Program-made: the position numbers and the translations under genes
Source: Sulfuriferula sp. AH1
Lineage (GTDB): Bacteria > Pseudomonadota > Gammaproteobacteria > Burkholderiales > Sulfuriferulaceae
Direction of reading: 5' to 3'
Length of the DNA: 64,000 bases
Assembly: GCF_002162035.1 (NCBI RefSeq)
Contig: NZ_CP021138.1
Span: forward strand, 2,170,001-2,234,000
Notes under the pieces: model-generated
Seen by the model: only the letters and a program-made list of their open reading frames with translations
What the model was told of the DNA's origin: nothing
Database searches by the model: none
Shown: piece by piece, positions 38,239-47,120 of the stretch
Numbering within the stretch: position 1 is the stretch's first letter
Layout of the letters: the number at the start of each line of letters is the position of its first letter

Positions 38239-39378
38239 CTAATAAGCAGAATGATCGTTGTCCTTGATAAAATCAAGGGTTACTTTGCCGGACATCACTT
38301 TATACGCCCAACTGGTGTAAAGCATGATTATCGGCAGGAAAATCAGCGTAACCCAGAACATCAGACCGAGCGTCATATGCGATGAAACGCTATCCCACAC
38401 CGTCAGGCTGGAACGCGGATCGGTCGAAGACGGCATGATGAACGGAAACATGGAGATGCCGGCCGTACCGATAATCCCCAGCATGCTCAGCGATGATCCG
38501 ATAAATGCCAGCGTCGGTTTGTTCATCAGTCCGAACAGGATCGCCAGTACGCCGCCGGCAAAAGCGATCACCGGCACCAGTATGGCCAGCGGGTACACGC
38601 TGTAATTATGCATCCATGCGCCCGCCTCCATCACCACGGTCTTGTCCAGCGGATTAGGCAATGCACCAGGCAGGTTGCCGCTGGTAATAATGAAACCGTC
38701 GATGCCGTTCATCACCCACACTCCGGCGGCGGCGAAAGCAGCCAGTGCCAGCATACCGAACAGGATCGCGGCGCTACGGCTGCGGCGATAGATATCGCCC
38801 TCGGTACGTATCATCAGGTAATTCGCGCCATGCGCAGTGATCATCGCCGTGCTGACCACACCTGCCAGCAACGCAAACGGGTTAAGCAATTGCCAGAAAT
38901 TGCCGGTGTAATACGAACGCAGGTCGTCATCGAAATGGAACGGCACACCTTGCAGCAGGTTGCCGAATGCCACGCCGAAGATCAGCGGCGGTACGGCGCC
39001 ACCGATAAAGAGCCCCCAGTCCCAACTGCTGCGCCAGGTCGGATTGGCGATCTTGGAGCGGTAATCGAAACCGACCGGGCGGAAGAACAGCGCCCACAGC
39101 ACCGCCAGCATCGCCCAGTAAAATCCGGAAAAGGCTGTCGCATACACCAGCGGCCACGCAGCAAAGATTGCGCCGCCGCCGAGGATGAACCAGACCTGAT
39201 TCCCTTCCCAATGCGCCACCACGGTATTGATTATCACGCGGCGCTCGGCATCGTTTCTGCCCACGAAAGGCAACAGGGTCCCTGCCCCCATGTCGTGCCC
39301 GTCCATGATCGCGAAGCCCAGCAACAGCACGCCGACGAACAGCCACCAAATGACTTTGAGCGTTTCATAATCCAGCAT
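38239..39378 (-). CDS. cydB: Cytochrome bd ubiquinol oxidase subunit II
   Basis: 379 residues from ATG 39378 (MLDYETLKVIWWLFVGVLL), which has AAGGAG 7 bases upstream. About eight membrane helices. Characteristic CydB elements: FAIMDGHDMGAGTLLPFVGR, HWEGNQVWFILGGGAIFAAWP and SSTDPRSSLTVWDSVSS. Partner of CydA in the quinol-oxidising, oxygen-reducing bd complex of the inner membrane. Length is normal. Confidence 0.97.
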   Translation of the reverse strand: MLDYETLKVIWWLFVGVLLLGFAIMDGHDMGAGTLLPFVGRNDAERRVIINTVVAHWEGNQVWFILGGGAIFAAWPLVYATAFSGFYWAMLAVLWALFFRPVGFDYRSKIANPTWRSSWDWGLFIGGAVPPLIFGVAFGNLLQGVPFHFDDDLRSYYTGNFWQLLNPFALLAGVVSTAMITAHGANYLMIRTEGDIYRRSRSAAILFGMLALAAFAAAGVWVMNGIDGFIITSGNLPGALPNPLDKTVVMEAGAWMHNYSVYPLAILVPVIAFAGGVLAILFGLMNKPTLAFIGSSLSMLGIIGTAGISMFPFIMPSSTDPRSSLTVWDSVSSHMTLGLMFWVTLIFLPIIMLYTSWAYKVMSGKVTLDFIKDNDHSAY

Positions 39379-39442
39379 TGTTTTCTCCTTAATATACGGT
39401 GAAGCTGCATCCTGGCAATAACCGTGATGCAACCTGAATCAT

Positions 39443-41038
39443 TTATGCCTTATCGGCGGGTGCACGAGCCGGAATCGCGCCGCCTCCGGATCTGCCTTCA
39501 TCCTGATAACGCCCGGTATGCAGGCTGCTCGGGCCTTGGCGCGCGAATTTCACCATCAGATACATCTCCACGATCAGCAGCCCGGTGTAGAAGAACACGA
39601 AACCGCCGATCGAAGCATACACATTGCCCGCGGTCAAAGTGGACGCTGACAGATGGGTAGGTAATACGCCGAAAATCGTCCAGGGCTGACGGCCGTATTC
39701 CGCGACAAACCAGCCCAGCTCGGCAGCGATCCATGGCATAGGGACAAACAGCAGCGCCCAGCGCAACAGCCATTTGTTCTTGCCGCAGGTGTTCCTGACC
39801 GAGGCATACAGCGCGACCGCGAACAGTGCCAGCAGCGCGGTACCGATAGCCACCATAAAACGGAAAGTCCAGAACAGCGGCGTCACACGAGGGATGGTGT
39901 CGTCGGTTGCCTGCTGTATCATTTCCGGCGTTGCCTTACTCACGTCCTCCGTGTATTTCTTCAACAGCAGACCGAATCCCAGATCACCCTTGTATTTGTC
40001 GAACTCGGCCTTGAGCGCCGCATCTTCGGGGTGCTTGCGCAATGCGGCCAGCGCCGTCACTGCGTGCGCACCGTTGATAATCCGTATCCGATTATGCGCC
40101 TTGATTTCGTAGATACCGGGAATCTCTTTGGTCAATGTGCGCGTACCGATGACACCCATGACATAAGGAATTTCTATCGACCAGTCGTTTTTCTGCTCTT
40201 TTTCGTTAATCCCGGCAATCAGGTTAAAGGAAGCAGGTGCCGGTTCGGTATGCCACATGGCTTCGATCGCGGCCATTTTGGTCTGCTGGTTTTCGCCTAC
40301 GGTATAACCGGATTCATCGCCGAGCACGATGACCGACAAGGCCGAGGCAAAACCGAATGCGGCCGCGATGCGGAAGGAACGTTTGGCAAATTCGACATCG
40401 CGGCCCATGAGCAGATACCAGGAGGAGATACCCAGTACGAACGCCGAAGCGGTCACATAACCGGCACTGATAGTATGGACGAACTTGGCCTGCGCCTGCG
40501 GATTGAAGATCACGTCCCAGAAATCGGTCATTTCCATGCGCATGGTAATGAATGAGAAATCCGAACCCACCGGATTGTTCATCCAGCCGTTCGCCACCAA
40601 TATCCACAGCGCCGACAGATTGGAGCCCAATGCCATCAGCATGGTCACCATCAAGTGCTTGTTTTTGGATAGCTTATCCCAGCCGAAGAAGAACAGGCCG
40701 ATAAAGGTGGATTCGAGGAAGAAGGCCATCAGTCCCTCGATCGCGAGCGGCGCACCGAATATGTCGCCCACATAATGCGAATAATAGGCCCAGTTGGTAC
40801 CAAACTGGAATTCCATGGTGATGCCCGTCGTCACCCCCAAGGCGAAGTTGATACCGAATAATTTTCCCCAGAACTTGGTCATGTCCTTATATATCTCCTT
40901 ACCCGTGATGACGTAAGTCGATTCCATAATCACCAGTATGAAGGTCATGCCCAGTGTCAGCGGTACAAATAAAAAGTGATACAACGCAACAATCGCGAAC
41001 TGTAGTCGTGATGCATCAACCAACTCTGTGCTAATCAT
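39443..41038 (-). CDS. cydA: Cytochrome bd ubiquinol oxidase subunit I
   Basis: 531 residues from ATG 41038 ([19 protein letters not shown]), with AAGGAG upstream. The ORF extends further but into cydP. About nine membrane helices. Heme ligands and CydA landmarks are visible: His in [13 protein letters not shown] (b595), [20 protein letters not shown], the Q-loop with [15 protein letters not shown], and Met in the b558 region. It carries the ubiquinol site and the O2-reducing hemes of a high-affinity terminal oxidase. The Q-loop is the long E. coli-like form. Its first 8 bases overlap the cydP stop. Confidence 0.97.
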   Translation of the reverse strand: MISTELVDASRLQFAIVALYHFLFVPLTLGMTFILVIMESTYVITGKEIYKDMTKFWGKLFGINFALGVTTGITMEFQFGTNWAYYSHYVGDIFGAPLAIEGLMAFFLESTFIGLFFFGWDKLSKNKHLMVTMLMALGSNLSALWILVANGWMNNPVGSDFSFITMRMEMTDFWDVIFNPQAQAKFVHTISAGYVTASAFVLGISSWYLLMGRDVEFAKRSFRIAAAFGFASALSVIVLGDESGYTVGENQQTKMAAIEAMWHTEPAPASFNLIAGINEKEQKNDWSIEIPYVMGVIGTRTLTKEIPGIYEIKAHNRIRIINGAHAVTALAALRKHPEDAALKAEFDKYKGDLGFGLLLKKYTEDVSKATPEMIQQATDDTIPRVTPLFWTFRFMVAIGTALLALFAVALYASVRNTCGKNKWLLRWALLFVPMPWIAAELGWFVAEYGRQPWTIFGVLPTHLSASTLTAGNVYASIGGFVFFYTGLLIVEMYLMVKFARQGPSSLHTGRYQDEGRSGGGAIPARAPADKA

Positions 41039-41252
41039 CTTGACGACTCCTTGTGGCAGGTTGTGTAACAACGGGTTGAACTGTGTTTTGTTGTTTATTA
41101 ATGACGGCGTTGCTAACTTGATTTGCATCCATAGGTGCTTGCGCACCGATGGGGCGAAAAAACGCCCACCAGATCACAAAGATCGCGATTATTTTCACTA
41201 TCAGAATCACCAATATCTCTCGTCCCAACGGGTTGTTCCACATCGCACGCAT
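41031..41252 (-). CDS. cydP: CydP, putative small subunit of cytochrome bd oxidase
   Basis: 73 residues. One hydrophobic helix ([20 protein letters not shown]) followed by the conserved [15 protein letters not shown] and a hydrophilic tail. This matches the short CydP proteins encoded just before cydA in many beta- and gammaproteobacteria. GGGAATC lies upstream of the ATG. It is the first gene of cydP-cydA-cydB-cydX-ybgE. Confidence 0.85.
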   Translation of the reverse strand: MRAMWNNPLGREILVILIVKIIAIFVIWWAFFRPIGAQAPMDANQVSNAVINKQQNTVQPVVTQPATRSRQDD

Positions 41253-41690
41253 GCTTGATTCCCTTTCACATACACCTATGGTAAGGCACCCGCCAGCCGC
41301 AGATACGCCTCGACATCGCAGCTGACGGGTGACTGCTTCGCAAGGCGTGTGCCAATTTCTTCAAAAACCGCATAACCAATTAAAAATATCCGAATAGGTT
41401 GTTAAACCTGTGAACAAGCAATTGATTTATTAAATATTTATAGTTTAAAAAAACGCCGAACACAATCGGGGATACAGGGCTTGAACGAATACAAGAATTC
41501 GATGTAGGAAGCATGGCAACTCGAACAAAACAGGAACAACTGCCATTTTTGACATAAACCTCACGAAAACTCCGCGTAATATGTCATTTTTGTCAGCCTT
41601 GCTTGAAGGCATCAGGGCCGGCTTTTACCCCGTCTGCCGAACCGCTTCCTTATCCGGATAACCTGGCTGGATCCCGTATCCTGCAGGAGA
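41253..41690. other. Upstream region of the cyd operon, with a leader hairpin
   Basis: No gene seen. On the cydP leader side an imperfect inverted repeat CACCCGCCAGC (41287-41297) / GCTGACGGGTG (41321-41331) has one mismatch over 11 bases. The AT-rich stretch 41380-41460 probably holds the promoter. I looked for an FNR/Anr site (TTGAT-N4-ATCAA); TTGATTTATTAAAT is the closest and is not convincing. Confidence 0.4.
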
Positions 41691-42068
41691 AGGATTGCGC
41701 CGACGGACGCCCCGGCCGTATTGTCGGGCGAATCGGACACGCAGAGGGAACTGGTTGCGGAAGCGGTGCACGGAACCAGCGGTCGCTGCCACGGGCCATT
41801 TGTGCCGGCAGACTGCTCCGGCTTGACCGTGGCACCGTTTGAAAGCGGATTATTCGGTTATGAAAAAGGCGCGCCTGCAACAGCGCGAGCCGACGCAAAC
41901 AAGCCTGATCGAAGCGGCCAGAGGCGGCACACAGCTTGCCGGCAACCTCCGCGAACTGTGCAAATGCTGAAACGCGCCAGCCTGCTTGCGGACGGCGATG
42001 ATCGCAAAGGGCTGGCGCAGAAGCTCGGCATCAGCGAACGTACCTTATACCGCAAACTCAAGAACTGA
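41690..42068 (+). pseudogene. Remnant of a sigma-54-dependent transcriptional activator
   Basis: The frame from about 41700 gives TDAPAVLSGESDTQRELV, a degraded Walker A (normally GESGTGKE), then GPFVPADCSGLT and ESGLFGYEKGAPATA, where GAFTGA should stand. A shifted frame continues SLIEAARGGT directly into LAGNLREL, joining the region before Walker B to the end of the AAA+ domain (normally PGNVREL), so about 130 residues including Walker B are deleted. The first frame then resumes with the Fis-type helix-turn-helix (RKGLAQKLGISERTLYRKL). Frame changes, an in-frame stop in one segment, and loss of GAFTGA make this a dead gene. Confidence 0.75.
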
Positions 42069-42113
42069 AGCCGGCTGGAAGGTATCCGCAGTACCCCAGC
42101 AGCCATTGCAGGA

Positions 42114-43409
42114 TCAGAACATCCAGCCAACACCGAGATTGAAGCGGTCTTTCAGCGGGTCGGTTTTATAATTCTGCCAATCCGCCTTGAACACCACCCC
42201 GCGGCTGAGATTGAAATTGGCGCCCAAGGTCGTCACCGTTTCGTCGTTTAACGAATTAGCGATATAGCCCGCATCCACACTGGCCTGCGTGTTATAGCGT
42301 TCATAGCGCACGAATGGCGTCAGCCGCATCTCGTCCTTCTTCCAGACATGATAGGCGGCCTGCCCGTACCAGCCGTAGAAGGATTTTGGCGCAGCATCGT
42401 TGCCGTCGCCCGGCACTATGCCTGCGGCATCATTGATCGCCAGGGTATCACCCAGAGTGCCGCGCGCATACAATGCCTGCAATTCCAGGTCGCCTATGCT
42501 GTATTTGCCGTGGAGATCCCAAAGTGTCAGCCGCGCATTTTTTCCCTGCAATGCAGGACTCGCTATTTCGCCATTACCGTCCTGCGCCGTATTCCCGGTA
42601 AACAGACCTCCGCCCAGCAGCCAGCCCGGCTGGCGATAATTCAAACCGGCGTAGAATGCCAGATTGTTCGCCGCGGCCTGACTGGCTTCACCGTGCATGT
42701 CCTTGATGCCATAAGCTGCGCCGGTCGGACCCTTGGCATATTTGCTGGCATCGAAACCGCTGGAAATGCCCATATTATATTCGAGTGCGCTATCCAGCAC
42801 CTTGCCCTGCAACCCCACCCCTGCTTCTCGCCAGGTCGATGGAATAATGCGCGTTTCGACCTCGTTGCGGAATACGCCGTAATAAGTCGGCGGCTCATGC
42901 GTTTCATTCACTATCCCCAGCGGCATCAGCATCAAACCGGCACGCAGATTGGCCTGCGGCAACAGATTATATTCAATGTAAGCCTGCTCGATCTCGGCTT
43001 CACCCTTGTCGTCTGCGCTGGCGATCGCATGCTCGATCTCGAATTCGGAATACATGCGCAATTTATCGTTGAAGCGGTGCCCGAAAAACAGCACAAAGCG
43101 ATTGAGGTCGATCTGATCCTTGACCGAGCCGTCCTTGTAATTGCTGTATGACACCTCGCCGTAACCGCCTATGCTGGTGTCGGTATCGGTTTCCGGCATC
43201 GCATCGGCAACCGCACTCTTGATCGCGGTATCCACCTGCTGTGCACGAGCTTGTTTTTCCTCGGCAAGCTGCTGCTTCAGTTCCAGCATCTCGCGCTGCA
43301 GCTGCTCCAGCTTTTGTTCCAGGCTGGCGGTAGTCGCATCCGCATGAGCGTTTAATGAAAGCGTCACCAATGTCGCCAATAAGGTCAGTTTCAATTTTCC
43401 ATGTTGCAT
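42114..43409 (-). CDS. Outer-membrane porin (OprO/OprP-like)
   Basis: 431 residues. Signal peptide (KLKLTLLATLVTLSLNAHA), then a coiled-coil region (about 25-60; LEQKLEQLQREMLELKQQ) and a beta-barrel ending in a C-terminal aromatic (GVGWMF). GGYGEVSYSNY and RFVLFFGHRFNDKLRMYSE are typical of the phosphate-selective porin O/P family. The coiled coil may trimerise or bridge the periplasm. It is 80 bases downstream of the membrane-protein gene on the same strand and may belong to the hemP-led set, although the gap allows its own promoter. The substrate cannot be predicted. Confidence 0.85.
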   Translation of the reverse strand: MQHGKLKLTLLATLVTLSLNAHADATTASLEQKLEQLQREMLELKQQLAEEKQARAQQVDTAIKSAVADAMPETDTDTSIGGYGEVSYSNYKDGSVKDQIDLNRFVLFFGHRFNDKLRMYSEFEIEHAIASADDKGEAEIEQAYIEYNLLPQANLRAGLMLMPLGIVNETHEPPTYYGVFRNEVETRIIPSTWREAGVGLQGKVLDSALEYNMGISSGFDASKYAKGPTGAAYGIKDMHGEASQAAANNLAFYAGLNYRQPGWLLGGGLFTGNTAQDGNGEIASPALQGKNARLTLWDLHGKYSIGDLELQALYARGTLGDTLAINDAAGIVPGDGNDAAPKSFYGWYGQAAYHVWKKDEMRLTPFVRYERYNTQASVDAGYIANSLNDETVTTLGANFNLSRGVVFKADWQNYKTDPLKDRFNLGVGWMF

Positions 43410-43489
43410 TTGCTTACCTTTCGATATCAGATATTCGGCTGGCTGACAGCAAAGAAGCTGTACTGGCTGGCAGATTCAAGGATTTCAGA

Positions 43490-43966
43490 CTAATGGGAAA
43501 CGGGGTTAAAAACGGTGACGGAGCGATGGCGTCCGCGCCAGATATGCATTACCAGCATCAGCGGCATGGACAGACCGACAACCCAGTGCAACAGCGGCAA
43601 CCAGGCCTCATTGGCGTCACTGCTGAAGTAATACAGCGCATAACCGGTCAACGCCAGCCACAGCAACAAGGCTTCCATCGCAAAGCCGGTAAAGCGGTTC
43701 TTTTTCAAATGCCAGGCGCGACGGGCATGGATAGGCAGCACCGAACCGGTCGCCACCAACATCGCGAACCCCATCAATCCGTGCAAACGCAGCCACCAGA
43801 TTTCCAGTGGGTGCGGCGCATCGCCAAACTCACCGGCGACCCGCAAAAAATAATGAAAACCCAGCCATGCGGCGCCGGAAAGCCACAACAAGGTAAACAC
43901 GACGTACAGCGTATATTTATGGGATTTGGCAAAACGGATAGGCAGGGGCAAATGATGGTATTTCAT
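43490..43966 (-). CDS. Small cytochrome b-like membrane protein
   Basis: 158 residues from ATG 43966, 5 bases after the ApbE stop. Four transmembrane segments: YTLYVVFTLLWLSGAAWLGF, LRLHGLMGFAMLVATG, AMEALLLWLALTGYALYYF and LLHWVVGLSMPLMLVMHIW. His residues inside or at the edge of helices (LRLHG, LPLLHW, LVMHIW) could bind heme b, as in cytochrome b561-type ferric reductases. No characterised family is recognised with certainty. Its place beside an FMN-binding protein and ApbE suggests it passes electrons from quinol to the periplasmic flavin protein; this is inference. Confidence 0.7.
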   Translation of the reverse strand: MKYHHLPLPIRFAKSHKYTLYVVFTLLWLSGAAWLGFHYFLRVAGEFGDAPHPLEIWWLRLHGLMGFAMLVATGSVLPIHARRAWHLKKNRFTGFAMEALLLWLALTGYALYYFSSDANEAWLPLLHWVVGLSMPLMLVMHIWRGRHRSVTVFNPVSH

Positions 43967-43971
43967 GGTCG

Positions 43972-44928
43972 TCAGGTAATGACACGGGTGCGCCAGGCGG
44001 CAGGATAAAGACTGGATGTATCGAATACGCGGCAACCGCCGCTGGCGGTATCGGCTTCCAGCATGAGCGCGCGCGCGCCGAATTGCGAGAGCTTCCCCAC
44101 CGCACTATGGGGATCGGCGTGCACGACCTTGGTCAGCGCATCGGCGGTCATGCAGTCGTCCGCCAGTATGGTCACGCTGCGCTGTACTTCGGCAGCAACA
44201 CGAGTATGAGGATTAATCAACGGAGTGACCATGCGCCCCTGATAACGGCGCTGGGTATAGTAACCGGCCGAAGTCGCGGCGGCACCCTGCCGCAACTCGA
44301 CAACAGGCAGCATCTGTGTGGGTGAACCGGGGTGACGCACATGAATAATTTGCGCAGTCTCGCCGAATACGCGCAAATCGCCGCCGGCATTGACCCGCCC
44401 GCTGTACATGCCGGCCTCCTGCAGTGCCGCTATCGCCAAGTCGACCGCATAGCCCTTGGCGATTCCGGAGACATCGATGCGCAAGCGGCGTGCAAGCCTT
44501 ACCTGATTATCAGGCAGCAAAAGGACATGCCGCCAATTGCCCTGCCCCGAAATACGCGGGAAATCCGAGTGCCGAGGCAGGAATCCCAATTTGGTCAGGG
44601 TCGGCGCAATAGTGATGTCGAATAAGCCATCGCTGGCCTCGGAAAACCTGGCGGCCGCCTGCAGTACATGCCATGTATGCCGCGCCACTGTCACCGGACG
44701 CTCAAAGCCTCCCCGGTTGATACGCGAGATATCCGAATCCGCCGCCTGATAACTCATCAGCTGGTGCACGCGCTCGACAGCATCGAACGCGTTCGATATC
44801 GCCGTCTGCACCGTATCTGCCGTATCGCCGCTGGCGGCGATTTCCACCAGCGTGCCCAGCAGCGGACGTGCGCGTACGCATTCAGCCAGACCGGAAGCAA
44901 CCGTTGCAGAGAGTGCCAAGGCTGTCAT
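43972..44928 (-). CDS. apbE: ApbE-type FAD:protein FMN transferase
   Basis: 318 residues. It attaches FMN covalently to Thr/Ser of target proteins. ApbE landmarks are visible: RPLLGTLVEIAASGD, the VDVSGIAKGYAVDLA-like segment IDVSGIAKGYAVDLAI, RVNAGGDLRVFGE, and DDCMTADALTKVV near the metal site. No Cys lipobox is evident, and the N-terminus is short and hydrophobic (MTALALSATVASGLAEC), so export is uncertain. The start overlaps the stop of the FMN-binding gene by 4 bases, so its natural substrate is very likely that protein. Confidence 0.93.
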   Translation of the reverse strand: MTALALSATVASGLAECVRARPLLGTLVEIAASGDTADTVQTAISNAFDAVERVHQLMSYQAADSDISRINRGGFERPVTVARHTWHVLQAAARFSEASDGLFDITIAPTLTKLGFLPRHSDFPRISGQGNWRHVLLLPDNQVRLARRLRIDVSGIAKGYAVDLAIAALQEAGMYSGRVNAGGDLRVFGETAQIIHVRHPGSPTQMLPVVELRQGAAATSAGYYTQRRYQGRMVTPLINPHTRVAAEVQRSVTILADDCMTADALTKVVHADPHSAVGKLSQFGARALMLEADTASGGCRVFDTSSLYPAAWRTRVIT

Positions 44929-45470
44929 TTAAGCACCGTCGCGCAGGTGGCCAGCAGGCGCTTGACACCATCGGTAATATGCTTGCATGACAGCGTCGCA
45001 CCGCTGATATTCTTGATATCTTCATCCAGCTGCAGCGTGTCGCCCGCTTTCTTGCCGGTAAACTGCGCGCGCCATTTGGCGTTATTGACTTCACTGCCGT
45101 GCGTTTCACGATAATCGAGGATCTCGACGCCCTTTACCGCGCCATCCGCGCCTATTCCCACCGCGTAAGTGATGAATTCGTGCTTGCCGTAAACCTCGTC
45201 CAGCAGGAACCAGCCCAACGCTTTGCCGCCCTGGGTCGCATGCCATGCCTTGACTTCGTTTACCCGAACACGCACGCCGGAACTGGCTTCAATCGCACGT
45301 TTCTGTTCGGCGCTCAGCACCACCGTTTTCGCCTCGAAGCCATCCGCCGCCGGAAACAATACTTTCTGCGCCTGCTCCACGTTCATGTACTGCACTGCAA
45401 ATGCTGGCGCAGAGGCTGCTGCAGGTATGATCAATGCAGGCACCATCAACCAGCGATCAAAATTGCTCAT
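44925..45470 (-). CDS. Periplasmic FMN-binding domain protein
   Basis: 181 residues from ATG 45470, with AGGA six bases upstream; an ATG two codons earlier has no usable spacing. Signal peptide (LMVPALIIPAAASAPAFA). The FMN_bind domain (about 75-175) carries the flavinylation motif ISGATLSC, in which the Thr is the expected covalent FMN site used by ApbE. It resembles the NqrC/RnfG flavoprotein domain. Upstream and downstream genes form a compact run, and the hemP/Fur site at the head implies iron-repressed expression. Confidence 0.9.
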   Translation of the reverse strand: MSNFDRWLMVPALIIPAAASAPAFAVQYMNVEQAQKVLFPAADGFEAKTVVLSAEQKRAIEASSGVRVRVNEVKAWHATQGGKALGWFLLDEVYGKHEFITYAVGIGADGAVKGVEILDYRETHGSEVNNAKWRAQFTGKKAGDTLQLDEDIKNISGATLSCKHITDGVKRLLATCATVLK

Positions 45471-45479
45471 GTTCATTCC

Positions 45480-46382
45480 TTAAAAGTTAAAGCCGACTTT
45501 CACACGAAATTCCTGTTTGGTCTTTTCTATCAGATGCAGACTCGTATCGGTTTGCCCCGGATAGGTTTCGAATCCGCCACCCACCATTTGCGGCAGCCAG
45601 GTCGCCGTAAACCACCAGTTCTTGGCGCCGTAATGCACATTAGGACCTGCCTGCACCGACCAGCGCTCGCGCCCCACTTCGGTTTCGTATTCGGAGTCGT
45701 ACAATGCCTCTGCGCCGACAAACCAGTTAGGCGCAACCCGGTACGACAAACCGGTACCCGCCAACAGCCCTATCTCCATCTCCGGCGTCGTCGGCCACTG
45801 CTCCTGGGTCAGCGTCATGCCATCAATAGGCAAGCGCACCGCATAAGTCGCCTCCATGCCCAAGTTAGTCACCCAGACCAGCTGATCGTCGAGAAAATTC
45901 TTCTGTGCCAGCAGCCAGGTTTCGAGCGTGTATTTGTCCTTTTTCTGACCGGAATGCGGATCCAGCTGGGTATAAGCGCCGGATACATAGGCCGCCAGGC
46001 CAAAATCATCCTTCGCCGGACTGAGGAAGTTATATTTGGCTGAAACTTCAACCCCTGAAAGTTTCATGCCGGTATCATTGTCAGCCGGAATATAGCCGTC
46101 AATCTGCAAACCTTTGGTATCAACCGCTTGCCCGAGCACATAGACAGCCCCGGTAAAACGATCAGTGAAACCATGCTCCAGCTCGGTCTTGCTATCGTAA
46201 GCAGTATATTCACCCGCCCCCTTGTCCCAGCGCCGGGTCAAATGCTGCACGACCTCATTTGCGCCTTTCGGCAAGGTTTCCGCACCTCTCAGATAGCCGA
46301 ACAACGCCTCGTCTGCCTGCGCGCCCCCTACCGTCGCCAGAAACACAGCGGTGCCCAATATCACTTTTCTACTTTTAAACAT
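45480..46382 (-). CDS. Outer-membrane beta-barrel protein, DUF6662-like
   Basis: 300 residues from ATG 46382, where TAGGAGATG lies upstream and a signal peptide follows (VILGTAVFLATVGGAQA). The mature part begins DEALFGYLRGAETLPKG and is rich in alternating aromatic/hydrophobic strands, ending FRVKVGFNF, an outer-membrane C-terminal signature. YLRGAETLPKGANEV is typical of small barrel proteins next to FMN/ApbE genes. Its substrate is unknown. It could be an outer-membrane porin for an iron chelate or a structural barrel. Confidence 0.75.
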   Translation of the reverse strand: MFKSRKVILGTAVFLATVGGAQADEALFGYLRGAETLPKGANEVVQHLTRRWDKGAGEYTAYDSKTELEHGFTDRFTGAVYVLGQAVDTKGLQIDGYIPADNDTGMKLSGVEVSAKYNFLSPAKDDFGLAAYVSGAYTQLDPHSGQKKDKYTLETWLLAQKNFLDDQLVWVTNLGMEATYAVRLPIDGMTLTQEQWPTTPEMEIGLLAGTGLSYRVAPNWFVGAEALYDSEYETEVGRERWSVQAGPNVHYGAKNWWFTATWLPQMVGGGFETYPGQTDTSLHLIEKTKQEFRVKVGFNF

Positions 46383-46467
46383 CGTCCATCTCCTATCAAG
46401 TAAGTCAATCTCATCATTGGCTGGCTTGCTCGGAAAATGAGCTGGCTGGCTATTCAAATATTTCAAA

Positions 46468-46650
46468 TCACTTCGTCAAAATCAGCTTTCCATTGCGCGT
46501 ACGCCGCAAGCGATATTGTTCACCGTGATGACTGATCAGCACTTCATCGCCCTGACTGAAGAGCCATTCGCTGGGTATCGGCGATACGGTACCTGCACGC
46601 ACCTGGCCCAACTTTTCCGCATTGGCAGTATTTGTATCCAGTTTAATCAT
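46468..46650 (-). CDS. hemP: Hemin uptake protein HemP
   Basis: 60 residues, one HemP domain: SEWLFSQGDEVLISHHGEQY, RLRRTRNGKLILTK, as in the short HemP proteins of betaproteobacteria. These act in regulation or assembly of heme/iron uptake genes. An alternative GTG lies one codon upstream. A Fur box stands 26 bases before the ATG, so iron-limited induction is expected. No heme receptor gene follows; the downstream genes encode an outer-membrane protein and a flavin system. Confidence 0.92.
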   Translation of the reverse strand: MIKLDTNTANAEKLGQVRAGTVSPIPSEWLFSQGDEVLISHHGEQYRLRRTRNGKLILTK

Positions 46651-46675
46651 CACTAATATGTTTGATTATGCAATT

Positions 46676-46694
46676 GAGAATGATTTGCATTATA
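46676..46694 (-). promoter_or_regulatory. Fur box upstream of hemP
   Basis: GAGAATGATTTGCATTATA on the plus strand matches the 19-base Fur consensus GATAATGATAATCATTATC at 14 positions, with the palindromic core arms AATGAT and CATTAT. It lies in the AT-rich hemP promoter region. Confidence 0.7.
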
Positions 46695-46873
46695 TATAAA
46701 ATAAAAATAAATGCAACAGACGGGATAGACAAATTGGGGCAGCTTGAAAACATGCGGATACGCACTGCAATCCGGCCGCAGACAAGATCAGGAAACAAGT
46801 ATTTTTGAGGGAATTGCAGGAAATACATAAATATTGCCGAAATTCATCATTCGGCAATATTCAGCATGTATGT

Positions 46874-46950
46874 TGGCGGAGTGGACGGGACTCGAACCCG
46901 CGACCCCCGGCGTGACAGGCCGGTATTCTAACCAACTGAACTACCACTCC
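46874..46950 (-). tRNA. tRNA-Asp (GTC)
   Basis: 77 bases with encoded CCA. The cloverleaf is clear: acceptor GGAGTGG / CCACTCC, D-loop AGTTCAGTTGGTTAGA, anticodon loop CTGTCAC with GTC, T-arm GGTTCGAGTCC. Confidence 0.97.
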
Positions 46951-47008
46951 AAATCTAACCAGTCGGCTAGAAAATTAAACGGGTTGCATCGCTGCAACCC
47001 GTCAAGAT

Positions 47009-47084
47009 TGGCGTCCCCAACGAGATTCGAACTCGTGTTATCGCCGTGAAAGGGCGGTGTCCTAGGCCTCTAGACGATGGGGAC
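47009..47084 (-). tRNA. tRNA-Glu (TTC)
   Basis: 76 bases with encoded CCA. Acceptor GTCCCCA with matching GGGGAC, anticodon loop CTTTCAC containing TTC, T-arm GAGTTCGAATCTC. It lies 58 bases from the tRNA-Asp gene; transcription runs tRNA-Glu then tRNA-Asp. Confidence 0.97.
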
Positions 47085-47120
47085 AGAGGCAAAACTCAAG
47101 CTGCGCATTATAACAGCTTT

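Noticed and set aside
41396-41425. Possible FNR/Anr site upstream of cydP
   Set aside because: TTGATTTATTAAAT lacks the second half-site ATCAA; no better match was seen.
46874-47084. tRNA genes as possible integration sites
   Set aside because: No integrase, no direct repeat of the tRNA 3' end and no composition change beside them.
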